The notes: generated from the letters alone by a model not told the origin. 64,000 bases of DNA from Chryseobacterium sp. ISL-80 (GCA_018613055.1 JAGGQZ010000017.1:161614-225613); one strand, 5' to 3'. Shown: positions 50,712-60,680, counted from the stretch's first letter. A program made the numbers and translations.

Positions 50712-51125
50712 TCAATGCCACCGATTCCACCACTTTTTGTCCCACTCTTCCCAGTTATCGTCATCCCAATCATCATCGTAACAATACCATTTTTTCCAAA
50801 TATCCTTCGATTCAATCTCACCCTTAGGAAGGTGTTTCTTCTTGAAGTGTTTCTCCCAGTCTTTTTTATTAATTTTCTTATCGCCAATATAATACCAATC
50901 CTTATCACCGGTGTACTTGTCGTAATTAAAAGATTCATATTCATCTTCATCGTAATTTGCATAACTCTTTTCGCCAAAAAGTGCACTAAACAAATTATCA
51001 AAGAATGACAGAAATGATTTTTCGTCTGAATAAGATTTATTATTTTCAGTTGCAATCGCTAAAGTAGGAATTGATATTGAAATAAATAATAAGCTAACAA
51101 AAATACCCTTTCTTAACTTCTTCAC
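50712..51125 (-). CDS. Secreted Trp/Asp/Lys-rich protein
   Basis: 137 residues. Signal peptide (1-26, LRKGIFVSLLFISISIPTLA, then IATENN) and a charged mature part with Tyr/Asp-rich (ANYDEDEYESFNYDKYTG) and Trp/Asp-rich (CYDDDWDDDNWEEWDKKWWN) segments. A GGAGGTG site precedes the ATG. No family was recognised. It may be an exported matrix or wall-associated protein given its place beside exopolysaccharide genes. Confidence 0.75.
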   Translation of the reverse strand: MKKLRKGIFVSLLFISISIPTLAIATENNKSYSDEKSFLSFFDNLFSALFGEKSYANYDEDEYESFNYDKYTGDKDWYYIGDKKINKKDWEKHFKKKHLPKGEIESKDIWKKWYCYDDDWDDDNWEEWDKKWWNRWH

Positions 51126-51190
51126 AAGTTCACCTCCTAAATCAATAATCCTCGATTTGTTATTTTATATCCACTTAACATCATACCCTT

Positions 51191-51931
51191 TTACCAGTCC
51201 CCTAATGTGAACTCTACTCCTCCAAGAATATAAACAACTATAATTATTAATTTCTTAACCCTTGCATTCTTTAGAGCCTTAATCATAGATTCTTTGTTCT
51301 GATAATCTGTGCCGCTAAACTGATCAATTACCTTTTCAACATTATAATCAACTCTAATAATTGCTGTTTGATAATTGTAACCATCTAGTTCAACCATTGC
51401 ATAAGATGCTTTATTTAATCCATCCAATGGGAGACTCACACTGCCTGTGTTGATAATACACTTCCCATCCGTAAACCTAATGTATGGCTTAAAGATATGA
51501 GCGTATACATAGATATCCGCATCTTGAACCATTTGAGACTCTATAAGAGTTTCTTCAGATTCGTCAGGGAGTACTATATCAAACAAGCTTTGTGAAGTGG
51601 CATGATGAGCATGGATTCGCACACCTTCTATCTCAATCTTCAATTCCGCAGGCAAGAATCTATACTCTCCGTATCCAACTGAGATACAGTCCAGTCTCTT
51701 TCTTTATTCATTAGTTCTAGTGCCTGAGCAGGCACCTCTCCCTGTTGGACACCACGAACCACCCATTCATTAGCATTTCCTTTAATAACCTTTGTATTTA
51801 GCTCTCTCACCAAATCGAGTGAACGCTGCGGTTCTGGTCCTCTGTAACATATATCACCAATATATAAATCTTATTGACATTCCGTCCCCAACATCCTGCA
51901 GTACAGCTTCAAGCGTCATGGCAATTTCCAC
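51191..51931 (-). pseudogene. Degraded calcineurin-like metallophosphoesterase
   Basis: Starts with GTG 51931 behind AAAGGAG (VEIAMTLEAVLQDV), where the expected metal motif SDIHGN between VEIA and LEAVLQD is missing. A frameshift near 51870 leads into DLYIGDICYRGPEPQRSLDL and KVIKGNANEWVV; a second near 51658 leads into LPAELKIEIEGVRIHAHHAT and the remainder ending at 51191. The last 154 codons remain an open frame. Loss of the DxH metal ligands and two frame changes make a functional product unlikely. Confidence 0.82.
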
Positions 51932-52028
51932 TTTAATTCTCTCCTTTAAAACCAACCACATTTGCTTACCAAACTTATACTCCTTTTAACATATATTTTG
52001 CAACCGATTAATTATTATTAATATTCTA

Positions 52029-53129
52029 TTAAACCTTTATACTTCTAGGAGACTTAAATTTATGTTTAGCTGTATAAGATTTGTATGTATTAATGTTTCC
52101 TACAATATACTTACCAAAGGTGAATTTATTAATTAAATATGATAAGAGGATTGAAAAACAAACACTGATTACCATCACAATTACTAAATAGCTTAGTTTA
52201 TTAAGCATAATTGGTGGCGTAAATAGTTCAATAAGATGAATAATTAGCATATGCAATAAATAAATGCTAAATGAATAATTACTAATAATCATTACAATTT
52301 TCGGAACTGTCTTAATGAAGTGGGTTGAAACCAGAAAAATCAAAAATATTATACTTACTGTATATGGAACCATATCCACTCTCTTAGATGTTGTATAATT
52401 AATAAGGTCAAACTTATTGATAATAATAAAAAGAAAAAACGTTAATGGAGGTAGTGCGAATACCGTTTTTGAATACTTACCTAATAAATAAACAAATTTA
52501 TCAAAATATTTACCACAGTAAAAGCCTAAAGTAAAATAGAATAGCCAACCTACGAACGGTAACCAGTAACCATATCTCCATACTTCTTTTGCAATAGAAT
52601 TATTAGGTGGATCCATAAAATTAAAGATTGCTAGATATAGCATATTAATTGCAAAAGAAACGGATAAGACGGCGACTGGAGAATATCTATTAAGAAAATT
52701 ATTAAGTATAGAATGTAGTAAATAAAATTGAAAGATTATTAATATAAAATACAGCACTGAATGGCCTAAAAAAATATTTTTTAGTATTTCAACAATAATA
52801 ACTATCACATTATATGATTCAATCTTAATAAATGCGTAGACCACATTCATAAAGAGATAAGGGAAGAAAATGTAAGCAATCCGCTTTTTAAAAAATCCAA
52901 CTGGCAATTGGGTTGGATACTTTTTTGAGAGTAATAATTCGGAGATAAATACAAAAACAGGTGTACCAAACAACCCTGCTGCCAACAGATAATTTAATAA
53001 TAAACTATAAAAGTCATTACTAAAATTTTTAAATTCAACATTAGTTAATTGTATACTATGTCCCATTACAACTGCTATACAAGCTATTGCTCGAATCCAA
53101 AATACTGAGTTTATAGTATTAATATTCAT
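52029..53129 (-). CDS. Acyltransferase 3 family membrane protein
   Basis: 366 residues, about ten transmembrane helices. N-terminal VFWIRAIACIAVVMGHSIQL contains the family R-x10-H pattern, and the later segment FSIYLLHMLIIHLIE is typical. Such enzymes O-acetylate or O-acylate surface polysaccharides. Last gene of the exopolysaccharide cluster in transcription order. A/T content is higher than in the core genes at 1-45 kb, as for all genes from 52 to 60 kb. Confidence 0.87.
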   Translation of the reverse strand: MNINTINSVFWIRAIACIAVVMGHSIQLTNVEFKNFSNDFYSLLLNYLLAAGLFGTPVFVFISELLLSKKYPTQLPVGFFKKRIAYIFFPYLFMNVVYAFIKIESYNVIVIIVEILKNIFLGHSVLYFILIIFQFYLLHSILNNFLNRYSPVAVLSVSFAINMLYLAIFNFMDPPNNSIAKEVWRYGYWLPFVGWLFYFTLGFYCGKYFDKFVYLLGKYSKTVFALPPLTFFLFIIINKFDLINYTTSKRVDMVPYTVSIIFLIFLVSTHFIKTVPKIVMIISNYSFSIYLLHMLIIHLIELFTPPIMLNKLSYLVIVMVISVCFSILLSYLINKFTFGKYIVGNINTYKSYTAKHKFKSPRSIKV

Positions 53130-53179
53130 TTTCAGCTCTCCTGTTTGTTCATTTTAGAAACCTTTATTAACTATAAAAT

Positions 53180-54721
53180 TCATCCCTCGAAACTTCCTGT
53201 TTTTTTTTTGATTACTCTAATTTCTTTTATCTTTTCAATAAGATATTTAAATTCCTTAGTTTTATAAAAAATAATTAAAATGAAAATATTAGGGATGAAA
53301 ATGGATATTATACCCATTCCAATCAAAGATATAAAACTTTCTCCCTGTATAATGATTGAACTAGTTAGTTTAGTTAAATAGCCTATAATAACAGTAATTA
53401 ATAGATATATAAAGTATTTTAAGAAATAAAACTTAACTGAGACCTTAAATACTTTTTTGTACACGATCAGGGGTTGAGTCCAAAAGATTGTCAGTAAAGT
53501 ACTTATAGTAGTTCCCATGAATATTCCTGCTAGCCCATAAAACTTTACCAAAATCAGTGAAGAAATCAAATTAATCAAGCCCTCAATTACTGGCGCATAT
53601 TTATCTTGTGTAAACAAGCCAGCTTTATTTTTGAAGGTGGCGATTGCTGTACGCATTCCAGTTAAGTAAAAGTTAATTAAAATAAAAATAAATGAAAGGT
53701 GATTCAAAATAAACTGCTTACCTAACCACCAACTTATAAATGGTTCTAATAAGTTATACAAAAATATAACACAGAAGGAAATAAGCCAGAAATTAATGAG
53801 AAAGGAAACTTTGAATATTGAATAGTTCTTATTTCCATCTTCAGTAGCAATTAGATTCCCTACGCTCTCTCCTATCCCCCCAAGTATAGGATTAACCAGG
53901 GAAAAAAGCTGTGAGGTTATCATTACATAGTTTGAGTAAAGACCTACTGTAGCTACATTAATAAATGAAGAAATCAAAAGATTATCTGTACCAAAGACCA
54001 AAAATCCCCCAATATTATGCAAGAACATAGCTTTTACATTTTCAATTAAATTTTCTTTTGTTTTTATATCCATAGAATACTTCTCTTTTGTTTTAATATA
54101 GGGATATCTTTTATTTACGATCTTCCCATTATAAATGGTTTGAATTATATACAATGCTATTTCTATTACCAGATACAGTATGAAACTGTTTGTTACTACT
54201 AGTATTCCAATCCTTGCAATCATTGTAATCACTTGGAACAAAAGATTTACTTTTGCAAGGACATATCCCCTTTGATCAGCATTTATCAAGGACCATTTAT
54301 GTGCATTCAAATAAGAAACGATATTCTTGGATACAAATAGGAAATAAATTAATCCCAAATTCTCAATATTACCGCCATCCTTCATAAGTACACCCAAAAA
54401 TGGGTATAAACATACACTAAAGATTATTACTATTAACGCAAGGATTCCATATGCTTTTTTGTACGCCTGAACTAAAGCTATAATTTTTGTCTCATCACCA
54501 TCTGCGAGAGGCTTATAGAGATTATAAACAATACTTATTCCTATCCCACTCTCCACTAATGCCATTACCGATAGTACATTTGTCAATAAACCATTTATTC
54601 CAAGATATTCAATACCTAAGCTGTCCACAAAAATCTTGCGAGAAATAAAACCTAATAAAACTAAAACTACTTGAGACAGAATTCCTATGAAAATATTTTT
54701 TATTGAATGTTCTGTTCTCAT
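53180..54721 (-). CDS. Polysaccharide flippase (Wzx-like)
   Basis: 513 residues, about 12-14 transmembrane helices. N-terminal FIGILSQVVLVLLGFISRKI, then FVDSLGIEYLGINGLLTNVL, is characteristic of oligosaccharide flippases of the PST family. It would translocate the lipid-linked repeat unit built by the glycosyltransferases upstream. A/T-rich. It is 19 bp downstream of the GT-D gene. Confidence 0.88.
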   Translation of the reverse strand: MRTEHSIKNIFIGILSQVVLVLLGFISRKIFVDSLGIEYLGINGLLTNVLSVMALVESGIGISIVYNLYKPLADGDETKIIALVQAYKKAYGILALIVIIFSVCLYPFLGVLMKDGGNIENLGLIYFLFVSKNIVSYLNAHKWSLINADQRGYVLAKVNLLFQVITMIARIGILVVTNSFILYLVIEIALYIIQTIYNGKIVNKRYPYIKTKEKYSMDIKTKENLIENVKAMFLHNIGGFLVFGTDNLLISSFINVATVGLYSNYVMITSQLFSLVNPILGGIGESVGNLIATEDGNKNYSIFKVSFLINFWLISFCVIFLYNLLEPFISWWLGKQFILNHLSFIFILINFYLTGMRTAIATFKNKAGLFTQDKYAPVIEGLINLISSLILVKFYGLAGIFMGTTISTLLTIFWTQPLIVYKKVFKVSVKFYFLKYFIYLLITVIIGYLTKLTSSIIIQGESFISLIGMGIISIFIPNIFILIIFYKTKEFKYLIEKIKEIRVIKKKTGSFEG

Positions 54722-54740
54722 CTCTCAACTACCATCTCGT

Positions 54741-55640
54741 TCACACTACTTCCACAATGATTTCTTTCTTATACCTCTGATCCTCTATATCTTGGACATT
54801 TGTTCCATTAGGAATTTCGCCTATATATTTACTTTTTACAGGAACCTTTTCTTCAGCTCCCTGTAAAAACCATTCATATTCAATATCAATGTGTCCTATA
54901 TCAATTGCATGATATCCTAGAATCGCAAGATCATATGCTAATACTGTTGCGGTTGGGCCAAGCGCAATAAGTATTAGTTTTAATCTATCGTGCTTTATAA
55001 CTTCATTTAGGATATCTTCATATTTTTCAAAGGCATTCGTTGATGGACAAATGATTCTTTCAATGGATGTTGCCCCATTAAATAAATCATTCCCTATTCC
55101 AAGCCGGCTTTTATCTCCCTCTACTATGACAATACTTCGGTTATTCCATAGTTGTTTATATTTATTAAACCTTTTTTTGGCTAGCTTTTTATCTTTGTGG
55201 TCAATATAAAGTCGTGTCACCAGCGAATCATAATAAACATTGTTAAAATTTATCATTCTATAGATTTTAAATCTATTTATATTTAGATACCTATTCCAAT
55301 AAGCACTAGCTTTATCACTGCACCAATCCAAATTCAAAAAAACATTTGGAATACCCACCAAATGTTTTTCTTGATCATTTTTTATAATCTCTTTCAAGCG
55401 TCTCGCTAATAATGGGATATACGGTTGAAAAAGCAAATCCTTCCCATTCATTAAAGCGAATTCCCCATCACCAAATCTGCTTATTGAAGCCTTCTCTTCA
55501 ATCAATTTGGTTAAGGTTTCATCAGTTGTTCTCACTGTAGGAGGTTTGACTGTAAGGGATATAAATTTATTTCTCATGATAATAATTGATTCATACACTT
55601 TAAAGATATCATTGTAAAATTTGAGAATGATAGATTTCAT
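54741..55640 (-). CDS. GT-D fold glycosyltransferase (DUF1792-like)
   Basis: 299 residues. The GT-D hallmark ASISRFGDGEFALMNGKDLL sits near residue 50, with WNRYLNINRFKIY and LIALGPTATVLAYDLAILGY, followed by HIDIEYEWFLQGAEEKVPVK. GT-D enzymes transfer glucose or galactose in serine-rich glycoprotein and capsule synthesis in Gram-positives. Overlaps the upstream GT2 gene by 4 bp. Confidence 0.85.
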   Translation of the reverse strand: MKSIILKFYNDIFKVYESIIIMRNKFISLTVKPPTVRTTDETLTKLIEEKASISRFGDGEFALMNGKDLLFQPYIPLLARRLKEIIKNDQEKHLVGIPNVFLNLDWCSDKASAYWNRYLNINRFKIYRMINFNNVYYDSLVTRLYIDHKDKKLAKKRFNKYKQLWNNRSIVIVEGDKSRLGIGNDLFNGATSIERIICPSTNAFEKYEDILNEVIKHDRLKLILIALGPTATVLAYDLAILGYHAIDIGHIDIEYEWFLQGAEEKVPVKSKYIGEIPNGTNVQDIEDQRYKKEIIVEVV

Positions 55641-56611
55641 GCCTGCATTCTCCTCGGTAATTGATTGACTAAAAGTTTATAAAAGATTGGATGACACTTA
55701 GCTGCTGTCAATAAAATTTTTACATTCCTTGGATACTCTTTTAACCGCATCAATGTACTGTAATATGAATTCAAGATATTGGTTACCGTTTTAAAATGAT
55801 TTTTGTATTTATTGAATTCATCATGACCTGATATGGCATTCATAATTACCAATGCGCTATTTGCGAGCTTTAAACTAACTAACGATGTCAAATCTGGATA
55901 GTATTTCTCCATGAACTTAAACATTTCATCGTAGATCAAGACCGCATCAATTCTAATACTCTTCTTGGCGTTGTCCATAATACTTTCTTCTCTTTTTATA
56001 TAATGGTATTTAGGAGCACCAATACTGCAGACCTTTTTGCTCTTATGAATCACTTTATAAGTAAATGCTGTATCCTCATAAACCATCCCTTCCGAAAAGC
56101 GGATATCCTCTAATAGAGTCCTTTTAATTAACTTTGTCCAAACTACCTCGTCATACAGATCTCCCACAAGCATCGCTTTCATTGCTTCCGACTTCTGATG
56201 TACAATTAGTGGATGAGTACCATTTTTCTGTATTCTGTCTTTAAAATAAATAATACTGCTGATATTTGAAATATCGCAGTCGTTTTCTGTGCATAGGTCA
56301 TAGAGTAATTCATACATATCTGATTCAATCCAGTCATCACTATCTACAAATCCTATATATTCTCCCTTTGCAATATCAAGACCAGCATTACGAGCAGATG
56401 CTAGCCCACCATTCTCCTTATGGATGACAGAAACTCTTGAGTCCTTCCTAGCATATTTATCACAGATTCTCCCACAGTTATCCGGTGAACCATCGTCAAT
56501 TAATATCAATTCAAAATCAGTGAATGTTTGAGCCAGGATAGAATTTATACATTTATGTAAATACTTTTCAACCTTATATACTGGAACGATGATACTTATC
56601 TTTGGATTCAC
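55637..56611 (-). CDS. Family 2 glycosyltransferase
   Basis: 324 residues. GT-A fold: PKISIIVPVYKVEKYLHKCI, LILIDDGSPDNCGRICDKYA, ENGGLASARNAGLDIAKGEY and the DxD-type SDDWIESDMYELL. An inverting transferase acting on nucleotide sugars in the cytosol. Part of the exopolysaccharide gene run. Confidence 0.92.
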   Translation of the reverse strand: MNPKISIIVPVYKVEKYLHKCINSILAQTFTDFELILIDDGSPDNCGRICDKYARKDSRVSVIHKENGGLASARNAGLDIAKGEYIGFVDSDDWIESDMYELLYDLCTENDCDISNISSIIYFKDRIQKNGTHPLIVHQKSEAMKAMLVGDLYDEVVWTKLIKRTLLEDIRFSEGMVYEDTAFTYKVIHKSKKVCSIGAPKYHYIKREESIMDNAKKSIRIDAVLIYDEMFKFMEKYYPDLTSLVSLKLANSALVIMNAISGHDEFNKYKNHFKTVTNILNSYYSTLMRLKEYPRNVKILLTAAKCHPIFYKLLVNQLPRRMQA

Positions 56612-56630
56612 ATTTATTAACCCCCTTCTT

Positions 56631-57806
56631 CTAAACAGAAAATTGTGGTTGCTCCCTCTTCTGTTTTTTCTTTGATAAAACTTTACTTAAGTTATCTCTA
56701 ATCTCTTTATTTTCTATGAACAGTTTAATTGCTGAATAAATTTCATCTTCATTTAAATCTACTATATAGCCATTCTCCCCATCGATGATTTGTTCAAAAG
56801 CACCAATAAAGTTAGTGGTTACGATTGGTTTATCCAAACACTTTGCTTCGGCTAAAGTTAAGCAATATCCTTCATGCCTTGATGTTTGTACATATATATC
56901 TGCTTGAGCCATATAAGGATAAGGATTGGTTTTTGATCCTAGTAGAATAAAGTTTTCTTCGATTCCAAACTCTTTAATTAAACTCTCTAGCTTTTCCCTG
57001 TATTTCCCTTCACCTATGCAGTACCACCTAACATTAAAACCATTCTCTCTTAGCTTCGATAACACCCTTACAGCTAAATCTTGCCCTTTCTCTTCAGACA
57101 GCCTTCCAACTGTTAAAATCTTCAAACCTTTATATTTCGGATCAAAGATTATTGCTTCTTTTGACATCTCTATAATCAACTCATCATTGATAATGTTAGG
57201 AACGATTCTTGTCTTCCCTTCTGCAGATGGGATTAGTTGTACTAACTGTTGTCTTGCTTCATCCGAAACCACTACTAAATCATGGAATTTCCCGTATAAT
57301 TTTTTATATAATTTTTTATTTATTTGATGCTTGGATACATCAAAATGGATCCATGATATTTTCTTGGCTGCTTGGACTTTATTAGAAATATAAAAATCAA
57401 TAATATCAGTAGGTCCCTGGTAGGCTATTGCTAAATCATATTTTGTAGATTCTGGAGGAACATTCTTCATGACATGTTCATAGTAAAGATATCTATCATC
57501 AAGTTTCTCTGAAATGAAATAGGTGATGATGAAACCGGGAATTCTATGAAGATTCCAATTTATAAAATATTCACAAACCGTCTTGTATGGTGACTGTAAA
57601 ATCACTGGTTTTATTGTAATAAACCAAGATGCTTCTTTTACTGTCACCCAATCTGGAACAAAGGAAAGAAACTCACCCTTTTTTTCTAATAATAGGAGGG
57701 TTATTTCATACTTTTCCTTTTCTATTGTTGATAGTAGTGATAGGAAAGACTTCTCTACCCCTCCAATATTCATACTACTCAGCATGAAGAGGATCTTCTT
57801 CTTCAT
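56631..57806 (-). CDS. Family 4 glycosyltransferase, paralogue 1
   Basis: 391 residues. GT-B fold: FMLSSMNIGGVEKSFLSLLS at the N-terminus; LKILTVGRLSEEKGQDLAVR and ADIYVQTSRHEGYCLTLAEA in the C-terminal donor domain with the family E-x7-E. The closest relative in the window is the next gene upstream (57838-59028). The protein stops shortly after the last helix (KKKQKREQPQFSV). Confidence 0.9.
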   Translation of the reverse strand: MKKKILFMLSSMNIGGVEKSFLSLLSTIEKEKYEITLLLLEKKGEFLSFVPDWVTVKEASWFITIKPVILQSPYKTVCEYFINWNLHRIPGFIITYFISEKLDDRYLYYEHVMKNVPPESTKYDLAIAYQGPTDIIDFYISNKVQAAKKISWIHFDVSKHQINKKLYKKLYGKFHDLVVVSDEARQQLVQLIPSAEGKTRIVPNIINDELIIEMSKEAIIFDPKYKGLKILTVGRLSEEKGQDLAVRVLSKLRENGFNVRWYCIGEGKYREKLESLIKEFGIEENFILLGSKTNPYPYMAQADIYVQTSRHEGYCLTLAEAKCLDKPIVTTNFIGAFEQIIDGENGYIVDLNEDEIYSAIKLFIENKEIRDNLSKVLSKKKQKREQPQFSV

Positions 57807-57837
57807 TTACTCAGCCCCTTTATTAAAAAACAGCTAA

Positions 57838-59028
57838 CTAAAGATTAGAAAACTTTTTCTTTCGGATAATAGTTGCCTCGTTTAGATTCTCAGTCTTAAG
57901 ATTAGATATAAGTTCATTTTTCAATTTTGAATTTTTTATTACTTCCCTTACAGCCTGATGAAGACTTGTAGAGTTAGTTTCCGTAATTAATCCCGTCTTT
58001 AGGTGTGTTATATGTTCGCTTACTCCTGCAAATTTAGTACTAATAATCGGGAGATTGAAACATTTGGCTTCTGCCAATGTTAAACAATATCCTTCATGTC
58101 TGGATGGTTGAACATATATATCACACTGTTGCATAAAAGGATAAGGATTATGCTTTGCTCCCATTAATATAAATTCATCTTCAATACCGTATTCCTTTAT
58201 CATGGATTCATATTCATTCCTAGCATTACCATCACCAATACAGTACCAGCGTATATTAAATCCCTCATATTTTAGATGAGCTAAAACTGGAATAATTAAA
58301 TCCTGTCCCTTTTCTTTGCTGAGTCGTCCTACCGTTAAAACCCTTATCCCATTGAAATTGTCCTGGAATCCCCCCCCTATCTTTGCGAGTTTAACAATAT
58401 TTTCTGGGATTGTAATATTCGTGAACACTTCAGTTTTATTCTTAATAGAAGGTACTAATCTAATTAATTGATTTACACCATCTCTTGAAACGGCAAAAAT
58501 TTTATCAAAGTTTTTATACAATTTAGTGGCGAATTGAACATTGAAACCGATTTCACTTACATCAAAGTGAATCCATTGATACTTTTTCTTGGCCCTCACT
58601 TTTTTTGTAATATAATAGCTTATGAAGTCCATTGGACCTGCATAAGCTACTGCAACATCATATTCATTATTTTCAATAGGTTGGTGCCGCAAAAGGTGAG
58701 CAAAAAGCAGACTTCTCTCATTCTTAATTGCGACAATTAGAAATATCAAAAGATAATATACAGCCTTCATAAATTTCTTATTTTTAATGAAATTTAGTAT
58801 AATCCTTTTCGGAGGAGTATGAAGAATTTCTTTCATTTTTTCATAACCTTTTATTTCCTCCACTTTAACCCATTCAGGAAGTGACTTCAGGAACCCCCCA
58901 GAAAATTCCAGCATTAATATTTTTATGTTATACTTTTCCTTTGGCATTGTTTCAATCAAATTCAATAAAGCTTTTTCCGTTCCGCCTACATTCATATTAA
59001 TTACCATGAATAATATTTTCTTTTGCAT
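57838..59028 (-). CDS. Family 4 glycosyltransferase, paralogue 2
   Basis: 396 residues. Same architecture as its downstream neighbour: MVINMNVGGTEKALLNLIET, IRVLTVGRLSKEKGQDLIIP, CDIYVQPSRHEGYCLTLAEA. The shared QWIHFDVSE/SWIHFDVSK and NPYPFMQQ/NPYPYMAQ segments show the two arose by duplication. Retaining GT-B transferase in exopolysaccharide assembly. Confidence 0.9.
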   Translation of the reverse strand: MQKKILFMVINMNVGGTEKALLNLIETMPKEKYNIKILMLEFSGGFLKSLPEWVKVEEIKGYEKMKEILHTPPKRIILNFIKNKKFMKAVYYLLIFLIVAIKNERSLLFAHLLRHQPIENNEYDVAVAYAGPMDFISYYITKKVRAKKKYQWIHFDVSEIGFNVQFATKLYKNFDKIFAVSRDGVNQLIRLVPSIKNKTEVFTNITIPENIVKLAKIGGGFQDNFNGIRVLTVGRLSKEKGQDLIIPVLAHLKYEGFNIRWYCIGDGNARNEYESMIKEYGIEDEFILMGAKHNPYPFMQQCDIYVQPSRHEGYCLTLAEAKCFNLPIISTKFAGVSEHITHLKTGLITETNSTSLHQAVREVIKNSKLKNELISNLKTENLNEATIIRKKKFSNL

Positions 59029-59031
59029 ATT

Positions 59032-60234
59032 CTATTCACCAACATTTTGTAAAAGTTGATAAAACTTTTCAATATCTTCAACATTTCCCTTCTTCTCTAA
59101 AGTAAGATAACGTTTTATTCGTCTATTTAAATCTTTATTCTCAATAAATTGTATAATTCCATTGCTTATACCATCTGGGTTCATTTCTACTACCAGGCCA
59201 TTTTTTTGATCAACCATTTGATTAAAAACAGCGTCGAATTTAGTTGTCACCACTGGGATATTGAGCATACGAGCCTCTGCTATCGCGAGGCCAAACCCTT
59301 CATACCTGGAAGTCTGTACATAAATATCAGCATTTTTAATGTAAGGATATGGGTTGGCTTTCACTCCCAATAATCTAAACTCATTTGTTAAACCATTATG
59401 TTGAATTAACTTTTTTATCTCTAATTCTAAGGGACCTTTTCCTAATGCATACCATCTAAATTTGACACCTTTCTCCTTAAGCTTTTTGCAGGCTGCTATT
59501 GCTATATCATATCCTTTTTGATAATGAAACCTCCCTATCGTAAGAATTCTTAGTCCATCAAAATCATCATCATACCCTTCACCAAGCTCAGATAATGATG
59601 AAATTAAAGCATAATTATTAATGTCGTAAAGTACTTCCATTCTCTTGGTGTACATCGGAAATGTTTCTAGAAATATTGTCTTTGCAGAATCTGATACAGC
59701 GATAATCTTTTCATATTGATCATAAAACTTTCTTTGAAAAATTTGATCAATTTCATCTAGACGATAGCTGTTATTAACCCATGCAAACTTCCTCTTGGCA
59801 TTAATTTTTTCAGCAACATAAAATGTAGGTACACCTTGTGCATAACTAATTGCTATATCATATAAGGTGGGGTCTTCTTCGATGACACCTTTTGTGAGTT
59901 TCCAAAATATCCTTGAGTTTTGTTCGTTATTATATTGTTTTTTTCGAATTGCTAATGAGTATTTCAGTCTTGTAAAAAGCATATTATAATCTCTTTTTTT
60001 AAATGAATACTCTATGGCCTTTTTAATACTTAAATTTGCGAATTTTGTATATGATAGTGGTTCTAGTAAATTCACTTGCTCAGGCAAGGAGTTTTCTAAC
60101 ATTCCTCCATATGCAAACATCTTTAGATATACTTCAAACTTATTATAGTCTAATAAAGATAATAAGCTTATAAGACTTTTTTCAGCACCAGCACAATCTA
60201 ACGAGTCAATAACAAATAATATTCTAGTTTTCAT
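59032..60234 (-). CDS. Family 4 glycosyltransferase, paralogue 3
   Basis: 400 residues. FVIDSLDCAGAEKSLISLLS, LRILTIGRFHYQKGYDIAIA, ADIYVQTSRYEGFGLAIAEA. More diverged from the other two but the same fold, with KANPYPYIKNADIY matching theirs. It lies three bases from the next gene. Last of a run of three same-family transferases. Confidence 0.9.
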   Translation of the reverse strand: MKTRILFVIDSLDCAGAEKSLISLLSLLDYNKFEVYLKMFAYGGMLENSLPEQVNLLEPLSYTKFANLSIKKAIEYSFKKRDYNMLFTRLKYSLAIRKKQYNNEQNSRIFWKLTKGVIEEDPTLYDIAISYAQGVPTFYVAEKINAKRKFAWVNNSYRLDEIDQIFQRKFYDQYEKIIAVSDSAKTIFLETFPMYTKRMEVLYDINNYALISSLSELGEGYDDDFDGLRILTIGRFHYQKGYDIAIAACKKLKEKGVKFRWYALGKGPLELEIKKLIQHNGLTNEFRLLGVKANPYPYIKNADIYVQTSRYEGFGLAIAEARMLNIPVVTTKFDAVFNQMVDQKNGLVVEMNPDGISNGIIQFIENKDLNRRIKRYLTLEKKGNVEDIEKFYQLLQNVGE

Positions 60235-60306
60235 TATTACATCTCCGCATTCTACTCATTTCAATTACCCTATCGTTGAGAGTCAATAATAGAATATTAG
60301 ATATCC

Positions 60307-60654
60307 TTAATTTTCTTGATTAACTTTTTCATTCTGCCACTTTATAAAATCAATAAGCTGTTTGTATTCACGGATATTGTCTTTCTTAATCCCTGTTTTT
60401 TTCAGTTCTTCTGCAAATTCGTAAAGCTCTTTATCGTGGCGAACCTTTTCTGTAATATGACCGCTTATCAACAATGCTTTAAGGTCTACATCTAAAACAT
60501 CCGATATCTTCTCCAGAATTTGTATGGAAGGATTTTTATGTACATCCCGTTCTATATTGCTTAAATATGACTTGGAAATCCCGGATCGATCAGCTAATTC
60601 AGAAAGGCTCAGCCCCTTTCTTCTTCTGAGTTCAGATAAATTTTTTCCAATCAT
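60307..60654 (-). CDS. SinR/SlrR-like XRE regulator
   Basis: 115 residues. N-terminal XRE helix-turn-helix (LSELRRRKGLSLSELADRSG, ISKSYLSNIERDVHKNPSIQ). C-terminal SinR-type dimerisation segment (YEFAEELKKTGIKKDNIREY, KQLIDFIKWQNEK), matching the SinI-binding region of B. subtilis SinR. SinR represses matrix genes. Here the gene lies inside the polysaccharide cluster, between the EpsN-like and glycosyltransferase genes, so it may act on its own cluster. No SinI gene was seen next to it. Confidence 0.87.
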   Translation of the reverse strand: MIGKNLSELRRRKGLSLSELADRSGISKSYLSNIERDVHKNPSIQILEKISDVLDVDLKALLISGHITEKVRHDKELYEFAEELKKTGIKKDNIREYKQLIDFIKWQNEKVNQEN

Positions 60655-60680
60655 GTGGGTTACCTCATTATTCTTGGATA

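Noticed and set aside
51191-51655. Intact 154-residue protein
   Set aside because: It aligns only with the C-terminal half of phosphoesterases, and the upstream half is present in shifted frames.
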